Origin: Neobacillus dielmonensis
GTDB taxonomy: Bacteria > Bacillota > Bacilli > Bacillales > Cytobacillaceae
Reading direction: 5' to 3'
DNA: 64,000 nucleotides
NCBI RefSeq assembly: GCF_000612665.1
Contig: NZ_HG942044.1
Location: forward strand, 13,435 to 77,434
Shown here: positions 17,510-26,830 of the stretch, one piece after another
Layout: every line of letters starts with the position of its first letter
Position numbering within the stretch: the stretch's first letter is position 1
The notes under the pieces: generated by a model
Seen by the model: only the letters and a program-made list of their open reading frames with translations
What the model was told of the DNA's origin: nothing
The model's database searches: none
Made by a program: the position numbers and the translations under genes

Positions 17510-19624
17510 ATGACCCATATGAATCAGTTTCTTTCAAATGTATTAGTTGAAGGTAAAGCAGGTCAGAGAATGCAAAAAATTATTTTTGATATTATTTTTC
17601 AACATATACAGGATATGGTTTTTGTTATGAAAGTGGAAAAGGGGCCGCTTTTTCGTTATTTGTTTATTAATGAAGCGGGAATGCAAAAGGCAAACTTATC
17701 ATTGGAGGTAATTGGCAAGACCTTTCAAGAGGTTTTACCTATGAATCGAGCTTCTATGCTTCAACAGAAATATGAGAAAATACTAAAAGTCAATGGCGTT
17801 GTAAAATTTGATGACCATTTCTTTTATAATGGACAATATGAAGTATATGGTGAAACGATTCTTACTCCGATATATAGCGATGTTAACGAGATTAGTTTCG
17901 TGGTTGGGGTGACTAGAGATGTCACGGAAAGAACGTTAGAGAATAAAAAGATTGCCCGAAATGAGCAGAGGTACCATTCTATAGTTGATAATAATCTAGA
18001 TGCGATTTTTATGATTAATCCATTAGGGAAAATTCTAGAGGCCAATCCAGCTGCCGTTATGCTGACCGGTTACTCTGAGAAACAAATGACCTCAAGGTCG
18101 ATATATGATTTAATCCATGATGCTGATTTAGATAAAATCAAGGGACTGATAGAAAAGACGTGTTCGGGGTACTCACTAGAAACGTTAGATTGCAGAGTTA
18201 CTCATAGTAAAGGACAGCAGCTCATTGTTCATATTAAAACCGCACCTATTGTGATTCATGGAGAAATAGACGGGCTATTCGTAATCTTGAAAGATTTATC
18301 AGAACAAGCCAAAAATATGGAACTAATTAAATATATGGCGTTTCATGACCAATTAACAGGATTGTATAATCGCAGGACTCTGCTAGAACACTTAAATGCA
18401 CATATCTATTCACCTGTAAAGAATTCACAAGAATTTGCACTTATTTCTATTGATTTAGATCGGTTTAAACACCTAAATGATACGCTCGGCCACTTGGCTG
18501 GAGACGAAATATTGAAAGGTGTAGCCAGCCGGTTATCCCAGTTGCAAAATAATCAATGCTACGTTTACCGGATTGGCGGCGACGAATTTAATATTTTACT
18601 GCTTAATACAACAAGAAAAGCAGCGGGCATATTTGTCAGTAAGGTTTTTACCTTGTTTTCACAATCTTTCTATTTCAATTCTCAAGAATATTTTATTTCT
18701 CCTAGCATCGGTATTAGTATGTATCCCTTGGATGGAAGGGACGCTGAAATGTTGATAAAGAATGCGGATGAGGCCCTATTTCGTGTAAAGGAAAGAGGTA
18801 AGGCGCATTACCAATTTTATCGGACGGATATGAATTCTGTTTTTACTAATGTGGTTACCCTAGAAACACAGCTTCGAAAGGCAATTGAAAAAGGGGAGCT
18901 TTGTTTGTTTTATCAACCCCAAGTAAATGTCAGGAACGGAGAAGTTAAAAGCTGTGAGGCCCTTCTTCGGTGGAAAAATAAAGATCTTGGATATATCCCT
19001 CCAAGTGTTTTTATTCCATTGGCGGAAGACACTGGCCTTATTATTTCAATTGGATATTGGGTCATTGAACAAGCTTGCAGCCAGTTAAAGCGTTGGAATG
19101 ATCAAGGGTATTTAGATATCCGTGTGGCCATTAATATATCACCAAAGCAGTTTCAACAGCCAAATCTTGTCCCGTTTATCGAATGGGCAATGGAAAAATA
19201 TCAAATCGCTCCTGCTTCATTGGAAATAGAAATAACTGAGGGAGCGATGAGGGATACAAATGAGACCATTCCCATCTTAATCAAATTAAAAAAGCTGGGG
19301 ATTTCTATTGCGGTTGATGATTTTGGCACAGGTTATTCCTCATTAAGTTATTTGAAACAGTTTCCAATTGATGGATTAAAAATCGACCAATCGTTCATAA
19401 AGGATATATTAACAGATGCGAAGGATGCTGCTATAACCACCACAATTATTCATCTGGGGAAAAGTCTTGGACTAGAGGTAATCGCAGAGGGAGTTGAAAA
19501 CCAACTTCAGAAGGATGTCCTATTAGCAGCCGGTTGTCATAAAATTCAGGGATATTATTACTCCAGGCCGATTCCGGCGGATGAACTGGAGTCTCAAGTT
19601 TTTATGTCCCATCACTCAAAATAA
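17510..19624 (+). CDS. PAS-PAS-GGDEF-EAL protein, cyclic di-GMP turnover
   Basis: About 704 aa. Two N-terminal PAS domains (residues 20-140 and 150-265), a GGDEF diguanylate cyclase domain (280-440) with intact RIGGDEF, and an EAL phosphodiesterase domain (455-700) with intact EALLRW, EITEG, DDFGTGYSSLSYL and LKIDQSF. Both catalytic centres therefore look competent. No RxxD inhibitory site lies five residues before GGDEF. No membrane segment, so it is a cytosolic sensor. ATG 17510 follows GAGG by eight bases; ATG 17489 is an alternative with a poorer site. It occupies the place held by ykuC/ykuD in B. subtilis. The 17218-17509 gap is AT-rich without other clear signals. Confidence 0.92.
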   Translation: MTHMNQFLSNVLVEGKAGQRMQKIIFDIIFQHIQDMVFVMKVEKGPLFRYLFINEAGMQKANLSLEVIGKTFQEVLPMNRASMLQQKYEKILKVNGVVKFDDHFFYNGQYEVYGETILTPIYSDVNEISFVVGVTRDVTERTLENKKIARNEQRYHSIVDNNLDAIFMINPLGKILEANPAAVMLTGYSEKQMTSRSIYDLIHDADLDKIKGLIEKTCSGYSLETLDCRVTHSKGQQLIVHIKTAPIVIHGEIDGLFVILKDLSEQAKNMELIKYMAFHDQLTGLYNRRTLLEHLNAHIYSPVKNSQEFALISIDLDRFKHLNDTLGHLAGDEILKGVASRLSQLQNNQCYVYRIGGDEFNILLLNTTRKAAGIFVSKVFTLFSQSFYFNSQEYFISPSIGISMYPLDGRDAEMLIKNADEALFRVKERGKAHYQFYRTDMNSVFTNVVTLETQLRKAIEKGELCLFYQPQVNVRNGEVKSCEALLRWKNKDLGYIPPSVFIPLAEDTGLIISIGYWVIEQACSQLKRWNDQGYLDIRVAINISPKQFQQPNLVPFIEWAMEKYQIAPASLEIEITEGAMRDTNETIPILIKLKKLGISIAVDDFGTGYSSLSYLKQFPIDGLKIDQSFIKDILTDAKDAAITTTIIHLGKSLGLEVIAEGVENQLQKDVLLAAGCHKIQGYYYSRPIPADELESQVFMSHHSK

Positions 19625-19626
19625 CA

Positions 19627-19672
19627 AGAGGCTGAATGGTTTAGCAATTTGCTTACCTATTCAGTCTCTTTT
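19627..19672. terminator. Bidirectional terminator between GGDEF-EAL gene and ykuE
   Basis: AGAGGCTGAAT pairs with ATTCAGTCTCT (19627-19637 with 19659-19669, one G-T pair), followed by TTTTT. The ykuE stop overlaps it. Confidence 0.8.
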
Positions 19673-20541
19673 TCTGATTTCATGGTAAATACGGTTAATT
19701 CTGGCCTTGCCATGAATCGAAAGGGGAGTCTGGTAGTCCCAATTCCGCGGTTTACGTACAGAGTAAGTTGATGCCCCGATCCGATTGTGTAGAGCCCTTC
19801 CGGGTAGATTTGGCCAAAAGGTGGTGTAACTAAGGCCCCAGCAAACGGAAGTTTGACCTGGCCGCCATGACTGTGGCCGCTGATTTGCCAATGGATATGA
19901 TATTGGGCAGCAATATCCGCGAGGTCGGGGGCATGGGAAAGCAACAGTTTAAATTGGTGTTCGGGAATGTTTTTTTGGGCTTTTGAAAAATCCGGTTTCC
20001 CCAGCATGGCGTCATCTATGCCAAGTAAGCAAATACTGCTCCCATCTGACAGCTTAATTTGTTCGGATTGGTTCAACAGTACAGTGAAATTTGTAGTTTC
20101 CATTACATTGCGATAGAGTTCAGAGCCATACCCCCCATGGTCATGGTTACCAAAGATACAGTATTTTCCCAAAGGAGCAGTTAGGTCATCCAATAGTGGG
20201 ATGAGTTCATTAATCTGCATAAATCTATTTGGCTCGTCCATTAAATCACCAGTAAAGAAAATAATGTCAGGAGTTAGTTGTTTAATTATTTTGGTTAACT
20301 TGCGAAATTGGGAAAGAGAATAATGAAAGCCCAAGTGGGTATCGCTAAATTGTACTATTTTAACTCCATTGAAACTGCTAGGGATTAATGGATGTGTCAT
20401 TTCAATTTCTTGAATATCAAGAAGGTATGGCCCAATTTGATTGGCATATATGTAGCAACCTGAACCTAGTCCAATAGCGGTTAGAATGGCTCCGGTGGTT
20501 CGCTTTAAGAATATTCTTCTTGTCCATTTTTGAGGCATCAT
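19657..20541 (-). CDS. ykuE: YkuE-type Tat-exported metallophosphoesterase
   Basis: A 294-aa calcineurin-like phosphoesterase. N terminus TRRIFLKRTTGAILTAIGLG is a twin-arginine signal, as in B. subtilis YkuE, a TatAyCy substrate located at the cell wall. Metal-binding motifs in order: FSDTHLG, FTGDLMDE, GNHDHGG, LLSHAPD and SGHSHGGQ. These give the standard di-metal site. Substrate is unknown; a cell-wall or phospholipid-related phosphodiester is inferred from location. ATG 20541 with AAAGGGGG six bases upstream. Confidence 0.93.
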   Translation of the reverse strand: MMPQKWTRRIFLKRTTGAILTAIGLGSGCYIYANQIGPYLLDIQEIEMTHPLIPSSFNGVKIVQFSDTHLGFHYSLSQFRKLTKIIKQLTPDIIFFTGDLMDEPNRFMQINELIPLLDDLTAPLGKYCIFGNHDHGGYGSELYRNVMETTNFTVLLNQSEQIKLSDGSSICLLGIDDAMLGKPDFSKAQKNIPEHQFKLLLSHAPDLADIAAQYHIHWQISGHSHGGQVKLPFAGALVTPPFGQIYPEGLYTIGSGHQLTLYVNRGIGTTRLPFRFMARPELTVFTMKSEKETE

Positions 20542-20652
20542 GAACAACCCCCTTTAGAAATTATAAAAAATGGCAAATTATCATCGTTACACTTTCTCAA
20601 GTTCGTGTGTTTTGCAGAAAAAGGTTATATAAGTTTTTTATTCGAAAAATAG

Positions 20653-20699
20653 AAAAAACATGCATACCGAAAGCGCAATAGCTGCTCAGTATGCATGTT
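20653..20699 (-). terminator. Terminator of the C39-like lipoprotein gene
   Basis: AACATGCATAC/GTATGCATGTT (20657-20667 with 20689-20699), followed on the minus strand by six T. Confidence 0.82.
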
Positions 20700-20755
20700 C
20701 CTTAGGATCATTGTGTTCATCGCCTAGCGGACTGATAATAGTCTTATTAATAAAA

Positions 20756-21568
20756 TTAGTTGTAACTAACCGCGCGGCTTTGCATTGCTTTCCATGTGCT
20801 AATGAATTGATTTTTACTTACTTTTACTTGTTTTCTGCCTGAAAGTGGATCGTTTACATATACATAGTTGGCATCATAGCCGACTAAGACCACCACATGC
20901 AAGTCAAGAGGGGTCTTAATGTACTCTTTACCGTGGTACCATCCTTCCAAACGATCTGGAAGGCGGTAATCCCCAGTAGTCCACACGACAACAGGATAAC
21001 CGTTTGATACATGCCGCAATAGTTGTTCAAAGGGCTGATTGGTGAGATTGACGGCACGCCCGGGAAGTTTTTGGTTAATTAAGTCCAACATGGGTTTCTC
21101 AAAGGCAGCATATCCTGCCGTTTTACCTGTCATATCGCCGACAAAACCATCTTGAGGGTTTCCCCAGCGAATAATATCACCTTTCGACCTTACCAATGGG
21201 TCAGGGTCTTTTTTGATTATGCGGTAGAGTTCCAATTTGTTCGTGTTTACTCCAGCATATTGAAGCATCATGGCAAGACTCGTTACTTCACAGCCGTATC
21301 TTAGCTCCGGGTTTTGTTTAATTAATGCCACATCAAGCATGGCAGATTCTTTTGCCGTCAATAGTACAGACTTCGATTCCGTTTCACTTGGTTGAACTTG
21401 TATAATTTGTCTCTGGAGATCATTTAAATTGTATTTTTCCTCAACCGGTTGATTAGTTTCTTCTACGGTTTGAGCAGGCGCTATTGATGTTTTTGTATTC
21501 GTCTCTTCATCAAAGTGGCTGCAGCCAAACATCGGAAAGATTGAGGCAATTAACCACAACTTTTTCAA
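20756..21568 (-). CDS. C39-like peptidase family lipoprotein
   Basis: A 270-aa protein with a lipoprotein signal (MKKLWLIASIFPMFGC, lipobox MFGC at 13-16), so it is extracytoplasmic. The C-terminal 190 residues match the papain-like Peptidase_C39_2 group: candidate catalytic Cys in RYGCEVTSLAMML (near 93), His in DLHVVVLVGYD (near 225) and Asn/Asp in YVNDP. A Thr/Glu-rich linker separates the lipid anchor from the domain. Proteolytic activity is inferred; many members are uncharacterised. Monocistronic. Confidence 0.85.
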   Translation of the reverse strand: MKKLWLIASIFPMFGCSHFDEETNTKTSIAPAQTVEETNQPVEEKYNLNDLQRQIIQVQPSETESKSVLLTAKESAMLDVALIKQNPELRYGCEVTSLAMMLQYAGVNTNKLELYRIIKKDPDPLVRSKGDIIRWGNPQDGFVGDMTGKTAGYAAFEKPMLDLINQKLPGRAVNLTNQPFEQLLRHVSNGYPVVVWTTGDYRLPDRLEGWYHGKEYIKTPLDLHVVVLVGYDANYVYVNDPLSGRKQVKVSKNQFISTWKAMQSRAVSYN

Positions 21569-21747
21569 TGATAAACCTCCTTTGGAAAGCTTTCGGAGTA
21601 ATGAAGATAACTTGCCTACAACCGGAAAGCTTCAGTTTATTGTTTGAGTGATTGGCTTTTGTTATAATGGTTTTCTTTTGCCAAAGAACGAGCAATCGCC
21701 ACTTAGCGTATGGTATAATAAGTAAAATCTTTTTTGGGGGTACTGGG

Positions 21748-22959
21748 ATGGATGCTTTGGAAATTCTCTCTAATCTCGACAGTGTATTTCCGTATTTCCA
21801 ACCGATATTTAGTGCTGATGAAATGCTTGTAGTTGCCTATGAAGTTCTGGGGAGATATCAATCAGATGGAGAAATTATAAGCTTAGGCCCGTTTTTTAAT
21901 GATGATCAAATACCGGATGAATATAAATATGAAGTGGATTTACTGTTAGTAAAAAGGTCATTAGAGAAGGCATTAGAAGTAAGGGAAGATATAAAAATTT
22001 TTTTAAATCGAGATGCTGATTTATTGGTGTATGATGATGGAGAGTCCTTTTTGCAAGAGCTTTTGTCCTTTGAAAAACGAGGGTTGAGTTTATCCAGGAT
22101 TGTGCTCGAAATATCGGAACATCAATATCAGGGCGATTTAGGTCAATTAGATAATTTACTGAACTACTATCGGACATACGGAATTAAAATCGCCGTTACC
22201 AGACTCGGCCGTGAAAGTCATTCTTTTACAAGAATCGGTCGATTGAATCCAGATATTTTAAAAATCAATTTACAAGCTTTGAAGTCTACTTCGACTGGAA
22301 CGAACTTTAATGACGTACTGTTTGCCATTTCACTTCTAGCAAGAAAAATTGGCGCAGATTTGTTGTTCGAAAATATCGAAATGAGCTATCAGTTGCAATT
22401 TGCCTGGAAAAATGGGGGACGATATTATCAAGGTTTCTATTTGTCACCGCCAACTGATGATTTTGTGCCATCCAATTTGTTGAAAAATCGGTTGAAAGAA
22501 AAATTCCATGATTTCAATCTTTATGAAAAACGGAAATTGGAGGCCGTCTATTCAACGGCTGAGATCCTACAAGCCAAAGTGCATGAAATTGTCCTTAAGA
22601 ATAAAAAATTGGATTATGAAGACCTTTTGAAGGCTATAGCAAAGCAAATGGATGATATGGCATTTCGTATGTATATATGCGATGGGGATGGGTTCCAAAT
22701 ATCTGGGAACCTTTTTAAAGGGAATAATGGCTGGAACACACAAATGGAATATTTGAATAAAAATTGGAGTTGGCGGCCTTATTTTCTGGAAACGATTATT
22801 AAAATGAGAAATGACCGCAAAGGGATTTTGTCCGATTTATATTGTGATATTGAAACAGGAGAATCCATCCGCACTTTTTCATTACCAGTTTTCGAAAACA
22901 ATTATTTGTTTATCGATATCTCGTACCGTTACCTTTTTGAACATGATGAATTACTGTAA
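21748..22959 (+). CDS. ykuI: YkuI, degenerate EAL-domain protein
   Basis: A 403-aa cytosolic protein: EAL domain (residues 1-250) plus the C-terminal PAS-like/YkuI_C sensor domain (260-400), as in B. subtilis YkuI, which binds c-di-GMP without measurable hydrolysis. The EVL of YEVLGR and EISEH are kept. However, the DDFGTG loop has become TRLGRE and KID has become KIN, so several metal ligands are missing. A c-di-GMP sensing or structural role is more likely than hydrolysis. ATG 21748; weak GGGGG upstream. Next genes ykuJ and ykuL keep the B. subtilis order. Confidence 0.93.
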   Translation: MDALEILSNLDSVFPYFQPIFSADEMLVVAYEVLGRYQSDGEIISLGPFFNDDQIPDEYKYEVDLLLVKRSLEKALEVREDIKIFLNRDADLLVYDDGESFLQELLSFEKRGLSLSRIVLEISEHQYQGDLGQLDNLLNYYRTYGIKIAVTRLGRESHSFTRIGRLNPDILKINLQALKSTSTGTNFNDVLFAISLLARKIGADLLFENIEMSYQLQFAWKNGGRYYQGFYLSPPTDDFVPSNLLKNRLKEKFHDFNLYEKRKLEAVYSTAEILQAKVHEIVLKNKKLDYEDLLKAIAKQMDDMAFRMYICDGDGFQISGNLFKGNNGWNTQMEYLNKNWSWRPYFLETIIKMRNDRKGILSDLYCDIETGESIRTFSLPVFENNYLFIDISYRYLFEHDELL

Positions 22960-23029
22960 GAATCCGCTTGTATAGTTTCACTCAATATGAGGCATTTTAA
23001 CACTACATTTATGTAAAGGAGAATGACTC

Positions 23030-23290
23030 ATGAATACGTTTGAAATGACTATAGGCATCTTAATTGCAGGCATTCTTGCTATTTCCTTAGTATACACAAT
23101 GGTTAGCACCCGTCAGCATAGAACAGCAGAAGGAAATATGGATTCTAAAATGGATACTCACTTAGATGCTCAAATTGCAAAACCAATTCAAAAACATGCC
23201 TACATTAAAAATCCTATTTTGATATCATACGGCATCTTTTTTGCCTTGCTGTTATTTATTATATTTTTTATTGCCACTGCTTTTTATTAA
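23030..23290 (+). CDS. Hypothetical two-helix membrane protein
   Basis: An 86-aa protein with membrane segments at residues 6-26 and 64-85 and a hydrophilic loop between them (RQHRTAEGNMDSKMDTHLDAQ). ATG with AAAGGAG upstream. Not recognised; unlike B. subtilis genes at this site. Own terminator. Confidence 0.75.
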   Translation: MNTFEMTIGILIAGILAISLVYTMVSTRQHRTAEGNMDSKMDTHLDAQIAKPIQKHAYIKNPILISYGIFFALLLFIIFFIATAFY

Positions 23291-23325
23291 TAGGTCTCTG
23301 GCCCGCAAAGGAGACCTATTTTTTT
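23291..23325 (+). terminator. Terminator after the two-helix protein gene
   Basis: TAGGTCTC/GAGACCTA (23291-23298 with 23311-23318) followed by seven T. Confidence 0.88.
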
Positions 23326-23531
23326 GGCTATTTTATCATCCATCATAAAAAAACTTGGTATTTTTTTATTTTTACTTGGACAAATGGAGTTCAGTATTTT
23401 ATTCTTGTTTATGAGGTGTTTAGTTTTAAGGTACCAACTATTGGAAACCATTTATACATTAGGATAGAAACAGGCTAACACGAGTAACCTAAATGTACAA
23501 GCTTGTTTGTGTTTTGAAAGGAGCAGGAGTT

Positions 23532-23768
23532 ATGTCACAACTTCAAGGTATATTAACACGATTAAAGAATCTTCAGGAACAATCAAATAATGGGGAACCT
23601 ACCCAGCGTTATTTTGAAGTAAATGGAGAAAGAAAATGTCAAGTAACATATCATCCAAAAACAGAAACATATGAATTGGAAGTATATAACGACAAGGAAA
23701 AGCCAAAACGTTATCAATTTGACAATATTGATATGATTACAATTGAAATCTTTGATTTAATCCAATAA
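23532..23768 (+). CDS. ykuJ: YkuJ family protein
   Basis: A 78-aa soluble protein of the YkuJ family (unknown function, small alpha/beta fold). Conserved features: RYFEVNGERKCQVTYHPKT and a C-terminal FDNIDMITIEIFDLIQ. ATG 23532 with AGGAG spaced normally. The leader holds an imperfect hairpin, TACATTAGG (about 23456) with CCTAAATGTA (about 23488), of unknown meaning. Confidence 0.9.
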   Translation: MSQLQGILTRLKNLQEQSNNGEPTQRYFEVNGERKCQVTYHPKTETYELEVYNDKEKPKRYQFDNIDMITIEIFDLIQ

Positions 23769-23794
23769 AGGGACCTTCGTGGTTCCTTTTTTTT
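23767..23794 (+). terminator. Terminator of ykuJ
   Basis: AAAGGGACC/GGTTCCTTT with a TTCGT loop (one G-T pair) followed by a T-run. Confidence 0.88.
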
Positions 23795-23837
23795 GCATAT
23801 GTTCTTATCGTTTTTAATAACGGAATCCTCAAATCTG

Positions 23838-23846
23838 TGATAGAAT
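23838..23846 (+). promoter_or_regulatory. Extended -10 promoter of ykuL
   Basis: TGATAGAAT contains TGn plus TAGAAT; -35 is weak. Confidence 0.4.
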
Positions 23847-23883
23847 AAATCTGTAGAAAAACATACATGAGGAGTTTTCTGTG

Positions 23884-24327
23884 ATGATTAATCTTCCCAG
23901 CGGGGAATTTTTAGAGCTAAATGTAAGGGATTTAATGATCTCATCTGAAAGAGTGGCACATGTCCAAATCGGAAATAATTTAGAACATGCTCTTCTGGTT
24001 TTAACAAAAAGCGGGTACACCGCAATTCCGGTTTTAGACCCACATTACAAGCTGCACGGTCTAATCAGTACACCTATTATCATGGATTCGATCTTGGGGC
24101 TAGAGAGAATTGAATTTGAACAACTTGAAAATAAACGAGTAGAAGAAGTTATGAAAACATCCATTCCACGGGTGAAAACCTCTGAGTCATTTAACAGGTG
24201 CTTAGAGCTACTAATTAATCACCCCTTCCTGTGCGTAGAAACAGAAGATGATTTTTTTGCTGGAATTTTGCCAAGGAGTACCGTTTTAAACCACATCAAT
24301 AAATTATTTAGAAACATAAATCGATAA
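23884..24327 (+). CDS. ykuL: YkuL, CBS-domain protein
   Basis: A 147-aa protein made of a CBS-domain pair (residues 10-70 and 85-145). The first repeat carries VAHVQIGNNLEHALLVLTKSGYTAIPVLDPHYKLHGLI, closely like B. subtilis YkuL/DarB-type CBS proteins, which bind cyclic di-AMP and act on (p)ppGpp synthetase Rel and pyruvate carboxylase. c-di-AMP binding here is an inference from similarity. ATG 23884 preferred over GTG 23881 by homology. Own terminator. Confidence 0.88.
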   Translation: MINLPSGEFLELNVRDLMISSERVAHVQIGNNLEHALLVLTKSGYTAIPVLDPHYKLHGLISTPIIMDSILGLERIEFEQLENKRVEEVMKTSIPRVKTSESFNRCLELLINHPFLCVETEDDFFAGILPRSTVLNHINKLFRNINR

Positions 24328-24335
24328 TTATAATA

Positions 24336-24363
24336 AGCCTCCTTACCGGGGGCTATATTTTTT
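24336..24363 (+). terminator. Terminator of ykuL
   Basis: AGCCTCC/GGGGGCT (24336-24342 with 24348-24354, one T-G pair), then ATATTTTTT. Confidence 0.75.
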
Positions 24364-24387
24364 CACACCGTGGAGGTAAGAATTAGT

Positions 24388-25899
24388 ATGAGTGAAGTGC
24401 CACAGAATTCATTTAAGGGAAAATGGCAAAATAAACAAACAAATCGACCGTTTGTTTTGGCTTCTGTCATGCTGGCGATGTTTATGGGGGCCATCGAAGC
24501 TACCATTGTGTCTACCGCCATGCCTGCAATAGTTGCGGATTTAGGAGGTTTTGCCCTGTATAGCTGGGTATTTTCTGCCTATTTATTAATGAATTCTGTC
24601 ACAGTACTGATTTATGGGAAATTATCGGATTTATTTGGCAGGAAACCCGTCCTGACCTTTGGAATTACCATGTTTCTAATCGGCTCCATTCTGTGCGGTT
24701 TTTCTCAATCCATGCATTGGTTGATTATCTTCAGGCTTATACAAGGCTTTGGTGCCGGTGCAGTGACTCCAATAGCGACCACCATTGTGGGCGATATTTA
24801 TTCAACTGAGGAGCGAGCGAAAATACAAGGGTACTTGTCGAGCGTCTGGGGAATCTCCGCCATTACAGGACCTGCAGTAGGCGGTTTGCTAATACAGTAC
24901 GTCAGCTGGAAATATGTTTTCTGGATTAATGTGCCGCTTGGATTATTATCCTTGGCCGGGTTGTGGTTGTGTTTCCATGAAAATGTCCATCGAAAGAAAC
25001 ATGAGATTGATTATATTGGAGCAGTGTTACTAACTATCACTATTTCTGTGCTCATGTTTGTTCTTGTGGAAGGGGGCAGCCGGTTTCCTTGGGACTCTTG
25101 GCAGATCCTTAGTTTAATCCTGTTAGCACTTATCGGTTTTACGGGATTTTACTTGCAAGAAAAACGTGCCAGAGAACCGATCATGCCATTTTCAATTTGG
25201 CAGCAAAGGCCGATTTTAATAGCTAATCTTACATCGCTCATGACTGGTATCTTGTTGATTGGTATATCCAGTTTCCTGCCTGCATTCGTGCAGGGAGTAA
25301 TGGAGCAGACACCCATTATCGCCGGATTTACTCTGACCACGATGTCGATAGGCTGGCCTATCGCCTCAGCATTTTCTGGTAAAATGATGGTTTCCATTGG
25401 CTACCGGAGTACATCAATCATTGGCGGGATATTCCTAATTTGTGGCAGTCTCGCATTTGTAACGATGTCAGCCTCTTTTGGCCCCATTTGGGTCGCGTGT
25501 GGTTCCTTCCTAGTCGGTATTGGGATGGGACTAACCTCTACTGCCTTTATCGTTTCGATTCAAAGCTCCGTAAGCTGGCAGCAAAGGGGGATCGCTACAG
25601 CAGCCAATATGTTTATGAGAAATTTAGGCAATACCGTAGGTGCAGCCCTTTTAGGCGGAATCCTGAACAGCAGATTAAGTCAATACCTTTTGCAAAATGA
25701 AACAGGATTGGCGGTGGATGATGCTAATATTCTTTTAAAAGCTGCTGAACGCGATGAGCTGAAAGATTCGGTCCGGGCTATTTTACAGGAAGGCTTGACA
25801 CTCTCTTTACATACTGTCTATTACGTTGTACTTGCTATTGCCACGTTAAGCCTAATACTTATCTTATTGATCCCAAGAAATAATCAACGCACTGTCTGA
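24388..25899 (+). CDS. MFS drug:proton antiporter, DHA2 (14-helix) family
   Basis: A 503-aa major facilitator with about 14 membrane segments, EmrB/QacA type. Motif A GKLSDLFGRKPVLTFG (near 70), antiporter motif C ISAITGPAVGGLL (near 160), and an MDR-like first helix MLAMFMGAIEATIVSTAMP. It would export lipophilic drugs or metabolites using the proton gradient. ATG 24388 with GGAGG eleven bases upstream; in-frame GTG 24370 overlaps that site. No TetR or MarR regulator adjoins it, and ccpC follows after a terminator. Confidence 0.88.
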   Translation: MSEVPQNSFKGKWQNKQTNRPFVLASVMLAMFMGAIEATIVSTAMPAIVADLGGFALYSWVFSAYLLMNSVTVLIYGKLSDLFGRKPVLTFGITMFLIGSILCGFSQSMHWLIIFRLIQGFGAGAVTPIATTIVGDIYSTEERAKIQGYLSSVWGISAITGPAVGGLLIQYVSWKYVFWINVPLGLLSLAGLWLCFHENVHRKKHEIDYIGAVLLTITISVLMFVLVEGGSRFPWDSWQILSLILLALIGFTGFYLQEKRAREPIMPFSIWQQRPILIANLTSLMTGILLIGISSFLPAFVQGVMEQTPIIAGFTLTTMSIGWPIASAFSGKMMVSIGYRSTSIIGGIFLICGSLAFVTMSASFGPIWVACGSFLVGIGMGLTSTAFIVSIQSSVSWQQRGIATAANMFMRNLGNTVGAALLGGILNSRLSQYLLQNETGLAVDDANILLKAAERDELKDSVRAILQEGLTLSLHTVYYVVLAIATLSLILILLIPRNNQRTV

Positions 25900-25920
25900 A
25901 TGGCTTTACAGTGCTTTTTT
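25889..25920 (+). terminator. Terminator of the MFS gene
   Basis: GCACTGT/ACAGTGC (25889-25895 with 25908-25914) followed by six T; the MFS stop codon lies just after the left arm. Confidence 0.85.
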
Positions 25921-25933
25921 AAGGAGTGTTTCC

Positions 25934-26812
25934 ATGTCCTCGCTTTCTGAGTTTCAGTTATTGTCCGTGTTGGCTCAAGAAATGAATATGCGTAAAGCAT
26001 CTGAGCGGCTGTTTGTATCACAGCCAGCATTATCACAACGTCTGCAGACAATAGAAAAAGACTGGGGGACGAAACTGTTTATTCGTTCACAAAAAGGCCT
26101 GTCGTTAACCCCGGCCGGGGAGCATGTTATCCATTTTGTAAATGAAGTGCTGGCCAAACAGGAAAAGGTCAGGGAGACAATTTTTTCTATGCAAGATGGA
26201 ATATCTGGAACGTTAAAAATTGCCGTCGCCTCAATAGTAGGACAAAACTGGCTGCCACAGGTATTAAAGCAATTTATTGATACCTATCCACAAGTTAAAA
26301 TTTCACTTGTGACCGGATGGAGCAGTGAGATTTTAAATAGTTTATACGATGATCAGGTCCATATCGGTATTATTCGTGGTACTCCCGACTGGAAAGGGGT
26401 TAAGATTCATCTTTTCAGCGATCCATTATTTTTAGTGGACAGGGAAATTTCCAGCCCAGAACAGGTTTTGAAAACCGACAGACCTTTCATCCAATTTAAA
26501 AGCGACTCCAATTATTATCAAGAAATTCAAGATTGGTGGATGAGAAATTTCAAAACATCACCAAAGAGAACTGTGGTGGTTGACCAAATCGAAACCTGTA
26601 AACAAATGGCCTTTAATGGAATTGGCTATGCCATTCTGCCACAGGTGACCTTAAAAAAGGCCGGCTCCGATATATACAAAATCCCCCTAGTTAATCAGGA
26701 TAACGAACCGTTAAAGCGGGATACTTGGCTCTTGGGGTATGAATCGGCCTTTCAATTGAAGCAAGTTCAGGCATTTGTTGAACTGATAAAGGAATATGTG
26801 GCTAAATCATAA
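25934..26812 (+). CDS. ccpC: CcpC, LysR-type regulator of the citrate branch
   Basis: A 292-aa LysR-family regulator strongly resembling B. subtilis CcpC (YkuM), which represses citZ and citB and responds to citrate. N-terminal winged helix with MNMRKASERLFVSQPALSQRLQTIEKDWGTKLF (near 18-50); C-terminal periplasmic-binding-like effector domain with ITGWSSE-like VTGWSSEIL, IQFKSDS and DQIETCKQMA. ATG 25934 with AAGGAG upstream. A link to TCA control fits with pdhABCD later in the window, though that is context only. Confidence 0.93.
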   Translation: MSSLSEFQLLSVLAQEMNMRKASERLFVSQPALSQRLQTIEKDWGTKLFIRSQKGLSLTPAGEHVIHFVNEVLAKQEKVRETIFSMQDGISGTLKIAVASIVGQNWLPQVLKQFIDTYPQVKISLVTGWSSEILNSLYDDQVHIGIIRGTPDWKGVKIHLFSDPLFLVDREISSPEQVLKTDRPFIQFKSDSNYYQEIQDWWMRNFKTSPKRTVVVDQIETCKQMAFNGIGYAILPQVTLKKAGSDIYKIPLVNQDNEPLKRDTWLLGYESAFQLKQVQAFVELIKEYVAKS

Positions 26813-26830
26813 CCAAGTGTGCTATTTTTC

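Noticed and set aside
23401-23531. T-box or other riboswitch before ykuJ
   Set aside because: One imperfect hairpin is visible, but no T-box sequence, antiterminator or specifier structure.
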